Shown here: one piece after another, positions 8,022 through 16,237 of the stretch
How the letters are laid out: each line of letters starts with the position of its first letter
Position numbering within the stretch: position 1 is the first letter of the stretch
From: Kiritimatiellia bacterium
GTDB taxonomy: Bacteria > Verrucomicrobiota > Kiritimatiellia > RFP12 > UBA1067
Assembly (NCBI GenBank): GCA_904502135.1
Contig: CAJGDE010000014.1
Coordinates: 1 to 25,786, forward strand
Length of the DNA: 25,786 bases
Direction: 5' to 3'
Made by a program: the position numbers and the translations under genes
Notes under the pieces: model-generated
Seen by the model: only the letters and a program-made list of their open reading frames with translations
The model's database searches: none
What the model was told of the DNA's origin: nothing

Positions 8022-9379
8022 TACAGCGCCTTAAGTATTCTCTTGGCCCATTCTTTCGCCTTGGCAAACTGGATGAACGAAAAACTCTCATTCGGCGAGT
8101 GTATCCTATCTTCACTTTGACCCCAGCCGACCAACAAGGGAGCCGCTCCCGATATCTCGCGAAGAGTCGATACAATCGGGATTGAAGCTCCATTCCAATG
8201 GTAAACGGCTCCACGCGGATCCATCTCGCGTAAGACCTCCTCCGCAAGACAAAACAGCGGAGAATTAAGCGGCAACCTGAAACCGGAGGCTAGACCTGTA
8301 AGCTCGCTCACCTCAAGCTTCATCCCCTTTGGGCAATGCTCCTCAAGGTGAGCCTTTACAGCTTCAAAGGCCGCCTTAGGGTTCTGGCCAGGCACAAGGC
8401 GCGTTGATATCTTCGCAATGGCTTCGCACGGTATAACCGTTTTAGACCCTTCTGCTCCATACCCGGAATGAATGCCGTTTATTTCGATTGTAGGCTCAAA
8501 CGAATTTCGCATCACGATGCTCTTATTCCACTGACCGCCGCACGGCTCACAGCCGATGTCATTTTCATACTCCTCTGCGGTCGGGGCGGACAATTGCGCC
8601 AAATTAAGTTCTTCGGCACTCGGCGATTCTATGCCATCGCAAAAACCTTTTACCGCTATTGAACCGTCGGGAGCATGAAGAGAAGAAATCAGCCTCGCCA
8701 TGCCCTCTGCCGCATTGGGCGCGATTCCTCCATATTCCCCGGAATGAAGATCGCGGGAAGCTGCGGTCAATTTGACGGTGAAATGATTAATGCCTCTTAA
8801 GCCAGCCTCTATCGCCGGCCTAAGGCCGGCCGCGGCGGAAGAATCGCAGACAAGCATCACATCCGCAGCGAGGCGAGAGCGCATTTTCGGCGCAAGAACC
8901 GCAAGAGCCTCAGAACCAGATTCCTCCTGCCCTTCAAGAACTATTTTGATCGTCGGGCGGTTTGAGCGATCGCGCTCTTCCAAGAACTCTCTTACGCCGC
9001 AGAGAAAAGCGAAGAGCTGCCCTTTATCATCCTGCGCTCCGCGGGCATAGACGCGCTCGTCTTTAACCGTCGGAGAAAACGCAGGCGTAAGCCACTCATC
9101 AAGCGGGTCTGGCGGCTGAACGTCATAATGACCGTAAAAGAGAACCGTCGGGTAATCAAGAGAACCCTCGATCTCCGCCAAGAGAATCGGGGGCGAAAAA
9201 GCCTCTGTGACGAGCTCAGCCTTAGCCCCTATCTTTTCGAGCCATTTCTTCAACCACGTCGCGCACGCCGCGCACGAGCGAAGGTTCTGGCGATTCACTC
9301 CTATCGACTCGAACTTGAGCAGCTCGCAGTATTCTGCGAATTCGCTCGATTTCTGCCAATCGTTTTTCTCTTCTTTCAT
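8021..9379 (-). CDS. M20 family metallopeptidase (dipeptidase-like)
   Basis: The 452-residue protein is a di-zinc M20 peptidase of the dipeptidase type. Visible motifs are GHYDVQPPDPLDEW (83-96, metal His84), RGAQDDKGQ (113-121, bridging Asp117), EGQEESGSE (149-157, catalytic Glu152 and metal Glu153), VCDS (177-180, metal Asp179) and DRIHSPNE near the C-terminus with the last metal His. The GHYDVQP wording is that of the CNDP/PepV-like group rather than DapE or ArgE. The frame stays open to 9517 inside xseA; I chose the ATG at 9377-9379, 31 bp after the xseA stop, because the Shine-Dalgarno-like GGAG is there (spacing only 3 nt) and upstream residues do not look like the family. There is no signal peptide, so it should be cytoplasmic and may process peptides imported by YejBE. 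Confidence 0.9.
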   Translation of the reverse strand: MKEEKNDWQKSSEFAEYCELLKFESIGVNRQNLRSCAACATWLKKWLEKIGAKAELVTEAFSPPILLAEIEGSLDYPTVLFYGHYDVQPPDPLDEWLTPAFSPTVKDERVYARGAQDDKGQLFAFLCGVREFLEERDRSNRPTIKIVLEGQEESGSEALAVLAPKMRSRLAADVMLVCDSSAAAGLRPAIEAGLRGINHFTVKLTAASRDLHSGEYGGIAPNAAEGMARLISSLHAPDGSIAVKGFCDGIESPSAEELNLAQLSAPTAEEYENDIGCEPCGGQWNKSIVMRNSFEPTIEINGIHSGYGAEGSKTVIPCEAIAKISTRLVPGQNPKAAFEAVKAHLEEHCPKGMKLEVSELTGLASGFRLPLNSPLFCLAEEVLREMDPRGAVYHWNGASIPIVSTLREISGAAPLLVGWGQSEDRIHSPNESFSFIQFAKAKEWAKRILKAL

Positions 9380-9410
9380 AATCTCCGTCTGCCATTTTCG
9401 CCGCTCCCCG

Positions 9411-10562
9411 TTAATCCAAAGCGGTGACATTTTCAACAACCGATCTGATCTCTCCGCGCATGAAGCGCGTGACGATTCTCTCGCCCTCGCCGAGACGGGA
9501 TGCGTCGCGCACAACATCGCCGGTCAATGTAGTGGTAAGAGAATATCCGCGCTCCAAAACGCCATATGGGGACAGCAGTTTAAGTTTTGACTCGGCACGT
9601 TCAAGACGGGACTCTACTCTCTGGCGATAAAACCTAAGCGCGCTAAAAAGCGTCTCTCCAAGATGATCCAAACGCTGCGCATAATATTCACCTTTCGATT
9701 TGAGCGCTACGGCCAATGCCATTTCAGCGTTTTTCACGCGCTCTTTTATTTCGGAGAGAACCGGCACTGCTATTTCTGCGGCTATCGACGGTGTGCCCGC
9801 CCTCACGTCCGCGGCAAAGTCACAAAGCGTATAATCCGTCTCATGGCCGACAGCCGAAATGGTGGGAACGTTTGAAGATGCTACAGCTCGCACCAACTCT
9901 TCGTCGTTGAAACAGAAGAGATCTTCAAAACTGCCTCCGCCGCGCGCGACGATAAGAATATCGGGATTAAAATTGTTTTGAAAATATTTTATCCCCGCGA
10001 TAATCGTGGAAGGCGCTTCAACACCTTGAACAAGCGACGGATAAAGCCTTACCTCGATCGCGGGAAAGCGCCTTGTTAAAACACGCACCATATCATGAAT
10101 TACCGCGCCAGCTTCGCTTGTGACGATACCTATCCTGCGAGGCATAAATGGAAGCGGCCTTTTTTTAGCTCTATCGAAAAGACCCTCATCCTCAAGCTTC
10201 TTTTTAAGCTCGAGATACCTCTGCATAAGATCGCCCTCGCCAACGAGTTTTGCCGCAAGAACCGTAAGCTGATAGTTGCCGCGCGGGGCATATACCGAAA
10301 CGTTCGCGTAGACGAGAACCTTGGCGCCGTCTTTAAGCGCCTGAGCCTGTTTACACCGGGCAAGAGACGATGCGAACATCACCGCCGATATCTGCGCGCC
10401 AGAATCCTTAAGCGTAAAATAAGCGTGTCCTGAGGGGTAGACTCTCCATGAGCTTATCTCGCCTTCAACATAAATACATTTGTAGGCGCTCTCCAAAGTG
10501 CTTTTTATCCCGACCGTGAGTGATGAGACCGTAAACGGCTTTATCTTGGAACTCTCCGCCAC
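9411..10562 (-). CDS. xseA: Exonuclease VII large subunit
   Basis: The 383-residue protein is the catalytic subunit of exonuclease VII, which degrades single-stranded DNA from both ends and takes part in mismatch and crosslink repair. An OB-fold occupies about 8-107 (EGEISSW, GHAYFTLKD), the catalytic domain begins near 125 (RIGIVTSEAGAVIHD 143-157), with ARGGGSFEDLFCFNDE (206-221) and GHETDYTLCDFAADVRAGTP (239-258). The C-terminus has the usual LERGYSLT segment. It is shorter than the typical 440-460 residues; the loss lies in the coiled-coil region that binds XseB. No xseB is in the window. The start codon is GTG with GAGG 8 nt upstream, 4 bp after ftsW. Confidence 0.95.
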   Translation of the reverse strand: MAESSKIKPFTVSSLTVGIKSTLESAYKCIYVEGEISSWRVYPSGHAYFTLKDSGAQISAVMFASSLARCKQAQALKDGAKVLVYANVSVYAPRGNYQLTVLAAKLVGEGDLMQRYLELKKKLEDEGLFDRAKKRPLPFMPRRIGIVTSEAGAVIHDMVRVLTRRFPAIEVRLYPSLVQGVEAPSTIIAGIKYFQNNFNPDILIVARGGGSFEDLFCFNDEELVRAVASSNVPTISAVGHETDYTLCDFAADVRAGTPSIAAEIAVPVLSEIKERVKNAEMALAVALKSKGEYYAQRLDHLGETLFSALRFYRQRVESRLERAESKLKLLSPYGVLERGYSLTTTLTGDVVRDASRLGEGERIVTRFMRGEIRSVVENVTALD

Positions 10563-10566
10563 GATT

Positions 10567-11727
10567 CTATCCTCTCATAAGAACTTTGTTCACAAAAGCT
10601 CTTCTACCGTCACGATAGGAATGTATTCCGACGGAAAGAATCGTGCCTACGGCAAAAAAGGCGGAGACGAGATTTGTCCCCCCGTAACTGAAAAACGGCA
10701 ACGCCATACCCTTTGTCGGAAACGCCTCGCACACAACTCCGATATTGAACATCGTCTGGAAAAAGATGATGAACGTCATTCCAAGAACAAGGAATCGCCC
10801 GAATCTGTCGCTCGCGTTTTTAGCGATATAGACTGAGAGAGCAAAGAATAGGACAAAAAGGATGATGGCTCCAGCGGAGAAACAAAGCCCAAGTTCTTCG
10901 GCTCCTATCGCAAAGATGAAATCCGTATGCGCTTCAGGCAGATAAAAATGTTTCTGCATCGACTGGTTAAGCCCTACCCCCGTAATGCCTCCGTTTTTAA
11001 TCGCAACAAGCGCCTGTTTAACCTGATATGTCGCGCGCTCGGCCGCCTCGTCCATAACTTCTGCTCCAATATTCAACTTTACGCCAAAATAAGCCGCGAT
11101 TCGCGCCATGCGATTCGCGTTCGTCGCGACCTTGTAAACGAAAACGCCTAACCCAAGAAGCGCAAAAGGAGCCATGTGCTTAAGTCTTACGCCAGCTATG
11201 AACATAAGCGTAAATCCAACAAGCCCTACTACCATGACGGAACCGAAATCAGGTTCAAGCAAAATAGGTAAGGCGATAATCCCAATTATGACCGCCGGCC
11301 AAAAGGCGCCGCGCATAAAAAGCTCAACCCGCCAAGCCGCTTTATCCAACCATACCGACATAACGATCACCGTAATGAGTTTAGCCAATTCGCTCGGCTG
11401 CAGCCTGATAGGTCCTAAGGAAATCCAACGATGCGAACCGTTGATCGGCTTAAACCCGAACACCGCCACAAGAAGAACTAAGACTACCGCCAAAAACACG
11501 TAGGTCAGCGATGGATGATTTCGCCAAATCCTGTAATCCACAGACGCCGCGACAACCGCAACGACAAGCCCAACAACGAGATACATGAACTGACGCTTCA
11601 TGAAATAGTAAGCGTCATTGTGCAGTCTTACTCCGTTAGCCTCACTGGCGCTCGAGAGAACGACAAGGCCCAGCGCCACGATAACCGTGACCACTAGGCC
11701 AAATAAGAATAGTGCGGACTTGCGCAC
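10567..11727 (-). CDS. ftsW: SEDS-family septal peptidoglycan glycosyltransferase FtsW
   Basis: The 386-residue polytopic inner-membrane protein polymerises lipid II with a partner class B penicillin-binding protein during division. About ten hydrophobic segments are visible. Family signatures are NGSHRWISLGPIRLQPSELAK (96-116, the segment typical of FtsW), the LPEAHTDFIFA segment (263-273) containing the catalytic-type Asp269, and PTKGMALPFFSYGGTN (337-352). RodA is the alternative, but the murD context favours FtsW. The start codon is GTG (11725-11727) with only a weak Shine-Dalgarno, 7 bp after the LysM lipoprotein gene, so translation may depend on coupling. The murG and murC genes that often follow ftsW are not next; xseA follows instead. 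Confidence 0.93.
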   Translation of the reverse strand: MRKSALFLFGLVVTVIVALGLVVLSSASEANGVRLHNDAYYFMKRQFMYLVVGLVVAVVAASVDYRIWRNHPSLTYVFLAVVLVLLVAVFGFKPINGSHRWISLGPIRLQPSELAKLITVIVMSVWLDKAAWRVELFMRGAFWPAVIIGIIALPILLEPDFGSVMVVGLVGFTLMFIAGVRLKHMAPFALLGLGVFVYKVATNANRMARIAAYFGVKLNIGAEVMDEAAERATYQVKQALVAIKNGGITGVGLNQSMQKHFYLPEAHTDFIFAIGAEELGLCFSAGAIILFVLFFALSVYIAKNASDRFGRFLVLGMTFIIFFQTMFNIGVVCEAFPTKGMALPFFSYGGTNLVSAFFAVGTILSVGIHSYRDGRRAFVNKVLMRG

Positions 11728-11734
11728 TTTTCAA

Positions 11735-12790
11735 TTACTGCTGCGCGTCGGCAGGCAGTTTAAGAATCTGTCCAGGGGTGAGCTGATCCTTCTCGCCGAG
11801 ATTGTTAAGCTCGCGGATCGCAGCGGCGGAAACGCCCCAACGAATGGATACGCCCGTCATATCATCACCTTCTTGAACTACATAAGTTTCGTGCTTATCG
11901 CCGTTAGAAGCAGCATCATCGGCGACAGGAGTCGCCGCTTCAGCCGCAGGCTCCTCTTTATCGGCAGCCTTCTCAGCAGGCGCAGGATCAAGCACTTCTG
12001 TCTTCTCGGCCGGCGTCTCGGCGACCTGCTTTTTCACCTCTTCCTCCTTTTTCGCGGGGGCAGGCGTCTCAGACTTCACAACCGTATTCACCTTATTCGC
12101 CTCGGCTGCCTTGGCAGGAGCCTTCGCCGATTTCTTCACAACCTTCTCGGCGGGGATTTTGAGCTTCTGACCAATGCGCAGATTATCGCTCGTAAGATTA
12201 TTGAGCGCCTTGAGCTGGCGAATGTTTATTCCGTTGCCGTAAGCAATAGCGCCAAGAGTATCACCGTTCTTGACGACATACTCCTTTGTCGCCCCGGTGT
12301 ACGTCTTTTTGGCGGGCTGAGCCTTCACGACAGGCATTTTCTGCTCACCGACATCGACATTCCCGGGGAGCTTAAGCTTCATGCCGACAAAAACAACGTC
12401 CTTCTTAATGGAAGGGTTGGCCTTGCGGATCGCATCGATGCGAATATTGAATTTTTTGGAGATTTTTGAAAGATAATCTCCGCGCTGGACGATATAGGTC
12501 GTATACGTGGCGGCCGGCACAACAGGCTGCGGGACGGTCTTTACGACAGGCTGCGGAGCGGGGCGCACCTCAACCCTCTTTTCTACCACACACTTGCAAT
12601 CGTCGGCCGCGCACTTGCAGGGCTCGAAATGTTTAGTCCCGGGAGCGCATTTGCAAGACGCTTTAGGGGCCGTTTCTATATTGCGCACCTCGTTCTTGGA
12701 TGTTGACGTACCCTTTATATAGTCAGGGTCTTTACAACCTACGAGCGTTGCGACGGCCGCAACACCAAGCACAACAGAGAACTTCTTCAT
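11735..12790 (-). CDS. LysM lipoprotein with three Cys-Lys-Cys motifs (NlpD-like position)
   Basis: The 351-residue product has a lipoprotein signal ending Leu-Val-Gly-Cys (Cys19). A short Cys-rich segment follows with three CKC motifs: Cys46/48, Cys58/60 and Cys65/67. Three LysM domains lie at about 98-142, 169-213 and 302-346; LysM binds N-acetylglucosamine-containing glycans such as murein. Domains 2 and 3 are joined by a Lys/Ala/Pro/Glu-rich linker (about 214-300). There is no M23 peptidase or amidase domain, so it is probably a murein-binding adaptor and not an enzyme. It sits between murD and ftsW, the place occupied by nlpD in Chlamydia. The six paired Cys are unusual; metal binding or disulfides are possible, neither shown. 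AAGGA 7 nt before the ATG; 14 bp after murD. Confidence 0.93.
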   Translation of the reverse strand: MKKFSVVLGVAAVATLVGCKDPDYIKGTSTSKNEVRNIETAPKASCKCAPGTKHFEPCKCAADDCKCVVEKRVEVRPAPQPVVKTVPQPVVPAATYTTYIVQRGDYLSKISKKFNIRIDAIRKANPSIKKDVVFVGMKLKLPGNVDVGEQKMPVVKAQPAKKTYTGATKEYVVKNGDTLGAIAYGNGINIRQLKALNNLTSDNLRIGQKLKIPAEKVVKKSAKAPAKAAEANKVNTVVKSETPAPAKKEEEVKKQVAETPAEKTEVLDPAPAEKAADKEEPAAEAATPVADDAASNGDKHETYVVQEGDDMTGVSIRWGVSAAAIRELNNLGEKDQLTPGQILKLPADAQQ

Positions 12791-12804
12791 TTTTTTATCC
12801 TTAT

Positions 12805-13950
12805 TTATTTAACGAGCGAAGCGAAGACTTCTCCGCGCCGCACAAAATTTTCAAACTGATCATAGCTCGCAGCTCCAGGCGACAACAACACTGTTTCGCC
12901 CCTACGCGCCTCATGCTTCACCGCTTCGACCGCATTTTCCATCGTAACGCATATTTCACATTCTAGCGTATGACTCCACGCAGCCGAAAACAATTCCGCA
13001 CTACGCCCTATAATATACACTTTTTTAACACGCTTAGTCAAGATGGCGAGAGCTTTTGCAGGATCATCCCCCTTGGGGAGGCCGCCCGCAATAAGTCTTA
13101 CCGGAGTATCTATCATGCCTACGGCGGCAATCATCGCGTCTATACTCGTCGCCTTGGAATCATCAATGTAATCAACGCCGTCAACCGACGCTATTTTCTG
13201 CATCCTGTGAGCAAGAGGAACAAACTCATCAAAAGATCTTTTTATAATGTCATCTTCAAGGCTGCAGGCTCTCATCATCGCTATGGCCGCGGCGGCATTC
13301 TCACGCAGAACGCCGCTTCCAAAATAAGATTTTTCCGCGACAAGCGAAAGCGGAGCGGGTGAAAACGGCGGCACAAAAGGATTTTTCGTCATCGACATAA
13401 GTTTCATCTTAAGGGCATGATATGTCTGAATATCACCGTGTCGATCCAAATGGTCGCTTTGAAGATTGAGTATACAGGCCGCTTCAAAAAAATCTCCCGC
13501 AAGAGCCGTCGTCTCCATCATAAACGACGAAACCTCCGCCACCGCCCAGCCGACATCGGAAGAAAGCGCGACTTCACTTACCGGCAAACCGTAATTTCCG
13601 CAGGCGACAGCCTTCTCGCCGCTTAAGGAAAGCGCGTCGGCAATAACCTTAACGACACTTGACTTTCCTTTCGAGCCGGTGACGGCCAAAATCCTCCACC
13701 CATTGCGCTTGAGAACGCTCAAGCCGAACTGAAGTTCGCTTATGACTTCGATGTTGCGCTCGCGAAGAGACGCAAACCATCTGTGATCTGGCGCAATGCC
13801 GGGCGAGGCAACCGCAAAATCGAAAGACTTGGGCGGTAAAGAATCGTCACCTTCCACAGACAAAGCCTCATATCCGAGACTGTCCGCCAAACTCATCGCC
13901 GCGACGGCGCTTCTGCCTCGGCCAAGAACGATTATTTTCCTTTTCACCAT
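12805..13950 (-). CDS. murD: UDP-N-acetylmuramoylalanine--D-glutamate ligase, compact form
   Basis: MurD adds D-glutamate to UDP-MurNAc-L-Ala in cytoplasmic murein precursor synthesis. The 381-residue protein has the N-terminal dinucleotide-like domain (GRGRSA 10-15, VASPGI 47-52), the ATP-binding TGSKGKSS (91-98), HLDRHG (167-172), the Lys of YHALK (181) that corresponds to the carbamylated Lys, HR (248-249), DDSKAT (263-268) and LLSPGAASYDQFENF (355-369) in the C-terminal domain. E. coli MurD has 438 residues; the deficit lies mainly in the central domain between HLDRHG and HR, about 38 residues shorter. The P-loop has Lys where Asn is usual. The start overlaps the upstream glycosidase gene by 7 nt; a GTG is the second codon and could also serve. 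Confidence 0.93.
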   Translation of the reverse strand: MVKRKIIVLGRGRSAVAAMSLADSLGYEALSVEGDDSLPPKSFDFAVASPGIAPDHRWFASLRERNIEVISELQFGLSVLKRNGWRILAVTGSKGKSSVVKVIADALSLSGEKAVACGNYGLPVSEVALSSDVGWAVAEVSSFMMETTALAGDFFEAACILNLQSDHLDRHGDIQTYHALKMKLMSMTKNPFVPPFSPAPLSLVAEKSYFGSGVLRENAAAAIAMMRACSLEDDIIKRSFDEFVPLAHRMQKIASVDGVDYIDDSKATSIDAMIAAVGMIDTPVRLIAGGLPKGDDPAKALAILTKRVKKVYIIGRSAELFSAAWSHTLECEICVTMENAVEAVKHEARRGETVLLSPGAASYDQFENFVRRGEVFASLVK

Positions 13951-15560
13951 ACACCTAACTTCAGATAAGGAAGGATGTTTTTCTCAAGATTTACATCAAG
14001 GTCGAAAAGCGCGACACCGGCGAGATTATAGCGTCTAGCGATTTTTATCTGCTCTATAGTCTTTCTTGCGTCAAGACGCGATTCGTTGGCGGTTATCCCA
14101 AGACCTGCTATTGTACGACGGGCATGACTTTTCTTCGAGGCGTGCTGCATGATAAACGACTCGAATTTCGAATTGCTTTCTGTGTAATCCATCGGCACGG
14201 CATAATCGATAAGATTCATCTCCAGCCACGCGTCCCAGTCCTGCGCGACGGATGCTACGCACGCGGGGTACTTTCCCAATACGGCCGCCGTCAACCACTT
14301 TGGTCTTTTTACGCGGCGTCTTGAGTCTGCAACAAAACGCGAAATGACCGAAACGCTGTCGGCGGGTTTTGCGCTTCGTTCATACCATCTGACAAAATCA
14401 AGGTGAACCCCGTCGATCTGATAGCGCGATTGAAGTTCTGAAACGGCATCAAGTATATACGATCTTACGGCGGCGTTGGAAGGATCGAGATATTCCGTAA
14501 GTTTCCCTTCACGGTTTTTCAGTCGCCAGCCGCGCTTTCTGAAAATCTCAAGTCTCTCGGGCGTAGCGCGCGTGGCGGTAAAGCAAAGTATCCATGCGTG
14601 AACTCTGATGCCAGAAACGCGAGCGGCGGCAACGCACCGCGAAAGCTGATCTCCCTCCTGCTGAAATGTTTTTGACCGTGGAAGAATATCGCTTGCGTAA
14701 TGCGCGAAACCGGCTCCGGCGACATTTACAAAAATATCCGTAATCTTCGCATCTTTAAGAACGCGCATCGTTCGCGGCCAATCACCGGGGTAGAGCCCGC
14801 AGCCGGAATGATCCCACACGGCGTGTATTTCACCGGGACGCGAAGTCTGCTCTAAAGCGAAGCGGCGCGTCGCCTCTTTACGGGCCATTTCCCTTGACAG
14901 GTGACGCGAAAAATTCCAAAGCCTCGAATCGATCGAGCCGACGATCGCTCCGAGAAGCCGCGCCTTCAGATCTTCGTCGCCATCCGCGAGCAACACGTGC
15001 GTCATCCAGAATCCGCCGGATGTCGCTATCCATGCGGCATCACCCGTCGAACGCCCCTGACGATCGCTCCATGTGGCGATGACCCTGCCCTGACCCTTGA
15101 CGGGAAGCGCCCGTTGAAGCACGGTAGAACTCTGGCGCACGGACACCGGCAGACCGTCCGGCATTTTCGTATTGAAATCCATACGGCTCCAACACCCTGG
15201 ATAACGCGCCTTCGTATAGCCAAGGGGGGTTACCCCCATAAGGCGGCCGAGCTGAGGCGAGGCGCTGTGAAAGACAACGAGCTTTCCGCCGCGCTCGCGA
15301 AACGCCGTCAGCGCCTTCATTTCAACTTTCGTAGGCTCGTTAAAGCCGACAAGAAACGCGAGGCGCGCTTTTGCTAAAGCGCCGGACATGGACGATGGAG
15401 TATGAACCGTGCTCTGAACGCCTTCGATGGAAAGCCAGCGCTTCAGGTGATTGGCAAGAGCCGTCGTATACCCGCCCTCATGCGCGAGCACCACAACGCC
15501 GCCGGCGAAAATATAATGCACGGCGAAAACGCTTAACAAAAGAAAAATAAACTTTCTCAT
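13944..15560 (-). CDS. Secreted glycoside hydrolase, family-10-like (GHL10/DUF187)
   Basis: The 538-residue protein begins with a hydrophobic signal (MRKFIFLLLSVFAVHYIFAG) and should be exported. Residues about 20-215 form an alpha/beta domain (VVVLAHEGGY, GGKLVVFHSA) resembling amidotransferase-like Rossmann folds, with no clear catalytic triad. Residues about 243-535 form a TIM-barrel domain of the GHL10/DUF187 type: GEIHAVWDH (243-251), GIRVHAWIL (317-325), YLDPSN (357-362), the likely catalytic Asp in GVHLDFVRW (384-392), and LIDYAVPMDYT (450-460). The related E. coli DigH cleaves peptide-free murein glycans, so a role in wall remodelling fits its place between trmD and murD. The ATG overlaps the trmD stop by 4 nt. 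Family is clear; substrate is inferred. Confidence 0.88.
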   Translation of the reverse strand: MRKFIFLLLSVFAVHYIFAGGVVVLAHEGGYTTALANHLKRWLSIEGVQSTVHTPSSMSGALAKARLAFLVGFNEPTKVEMKALTAFRERGGKLVVFHSASPQLGRLMGVTPLGYTKARYPGCWSRMDFNTKMPDGLPVSVRQSSTVLQRALPVKGQGRVIATWSDRQGRSTGDAAWIATSGGFWMTHVLLADGDEDLKARLLGAIVGSIDSRLWNFSRHLSREMARKEATRRFALEQTSRPGEIHAVWDHSGCGLYPGDWPRTMRVLKDAKITDIFVNVAGAGFAHYASDILPRSKTFQQEGDQLSRCVAAARVSGIRVHAWILCFTATRATPERLEIFRKRGWRLKNREGKLTEYLDPSNAAVRSYILDAVSELQSRYQIDGVHLDFVRWYERSAKPADSVSVISRFVADSRRRVKRPKWLTAAVLGKYPACVASVAQDWDAWLEMNLIDYAVPMDYTESNSKFESFIMQHASKKSHARRTIAGLGITANESRLDARKTIEQIKIARRYNLAGVALFDLDVNLEKNILPYLKLGVW

Positions 15561-16237
15561 TTCACAAGATCAGGTCTTACGGCCTCGGTGAGAGCGCGTG
15601 ACTCGCAGGCCTTCCACGCTTCAATTTTTCGATGATCGCCCGATAGCAGAATCTCGGGCACCTTCATCCCCCTGAACTCGGCGGGATGCGTGTACTGTGG
15701 AGCTTCAAGAAGGCCGCCTGCGGAAAAACTCTCGTTTGCGGTCGCCTGAGGCCCGCCTCCTAGAACACCGGGCAGAAGCCTTACGATGGAATCGGTCATG
15801 GCCGCCGCCGCGAGCTCTCCGCCCGTCATGACAAAATCACCGATTGAAAACTCATCTGTCGCCAAACGCCTGCAACGCGCATCAAAGCCTTCGTAGTGGC
15901 CGCACATGAAAACGATGTGATTAAAGCGCGAAAGTTCTTCCGCATCGCGCTGGGTGAATCTGCGGCCGCTCGGTGAAGTCATTATGACACGACATTTTTC
16001 TTCATCCTTGCCCACTACAGATTCTACCGCCTCAAACCATGGTGCGCACATCATAAGCATACCCGGCCCTCCGCCGTAAGGCTTATCGTCCACCGTGCGC
16101 CTCTTGTCATGGGCGTAGTTGCGCAAATCATGAATCGATATCGAACAAGCCCCTTTGGCGACGGCGCGCGAAACTATCGACTCCGTCAAAAAGCCCGAAA
16201 ACATTTTCGGCTGCACGCTGATGATATCTATCTTCAC
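15557..16237 (-). CDS. trmD: tRNA (guanine-37-N1)-methyltransferase TrmD
   Basis: TrmD methylates G37 next to the anticodon, using S-adenosylmethionine, and prevents +1 frameshifting. From the chosen start the protein has 226 residues, close to the usual size. Motifs are DDKPYGGGPGM (50-60), SPSGRRF (88-94), CGHYEGFDARC (112-122) and DEFSIGDFVMTGGE (128-141), forming the trefoil-knot cofactor site and catalytic Asp. I place the start at GTG 16235-16237, which overlaps the dnaE stop as TAGTG, because the product then begins MKIDIISVQP like other TrmD proteins and GGGAGG lies 4 nt upstream; a GTG at 16249 is the alternative. trmD usually lies with rpsP-rimM-rplS; here it is in a dnaE and cell-wall operon. 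Confidence 0.95.
   Translation of the reverse strand: MKIDIISVQPKMFSGFLTESIVSRAVAKGACSISIHDLRNYAHDKRRTVDDKPYGGGPGMLMMCAPWFEAVESVVGKDEEKCRVIMTSPSGRRFTQRDAEELSRFNHIVFMCGHYEGFDARCRRLATDEFSIGDFVMTGGELAAAAMTDSIVRLLPGVLGGGPQATANESFSAGGLLEAPQYTHPAEFRGMKVPEILLSGDHRKIEAWKACESRALTEAVRPDLVK

Noticed and set aside
9380..9517. N-terminal extension of the M20 peptidase inside xseA
   Set aside because: The extension is antisense-like in composition, overlaps conserved xseA codons in another frame and has no family similarity.
11618..12469. Long + strand open frame opposite the LysM lipoprotein gene
   Set aside because: It is very rich in Arg and Leu and low in complexity, as expected from the antisense of a Lys/Glu/Ala-rich gene; the minus-strand frame has a lipobox, LysM domains and a ribosome-binding site.
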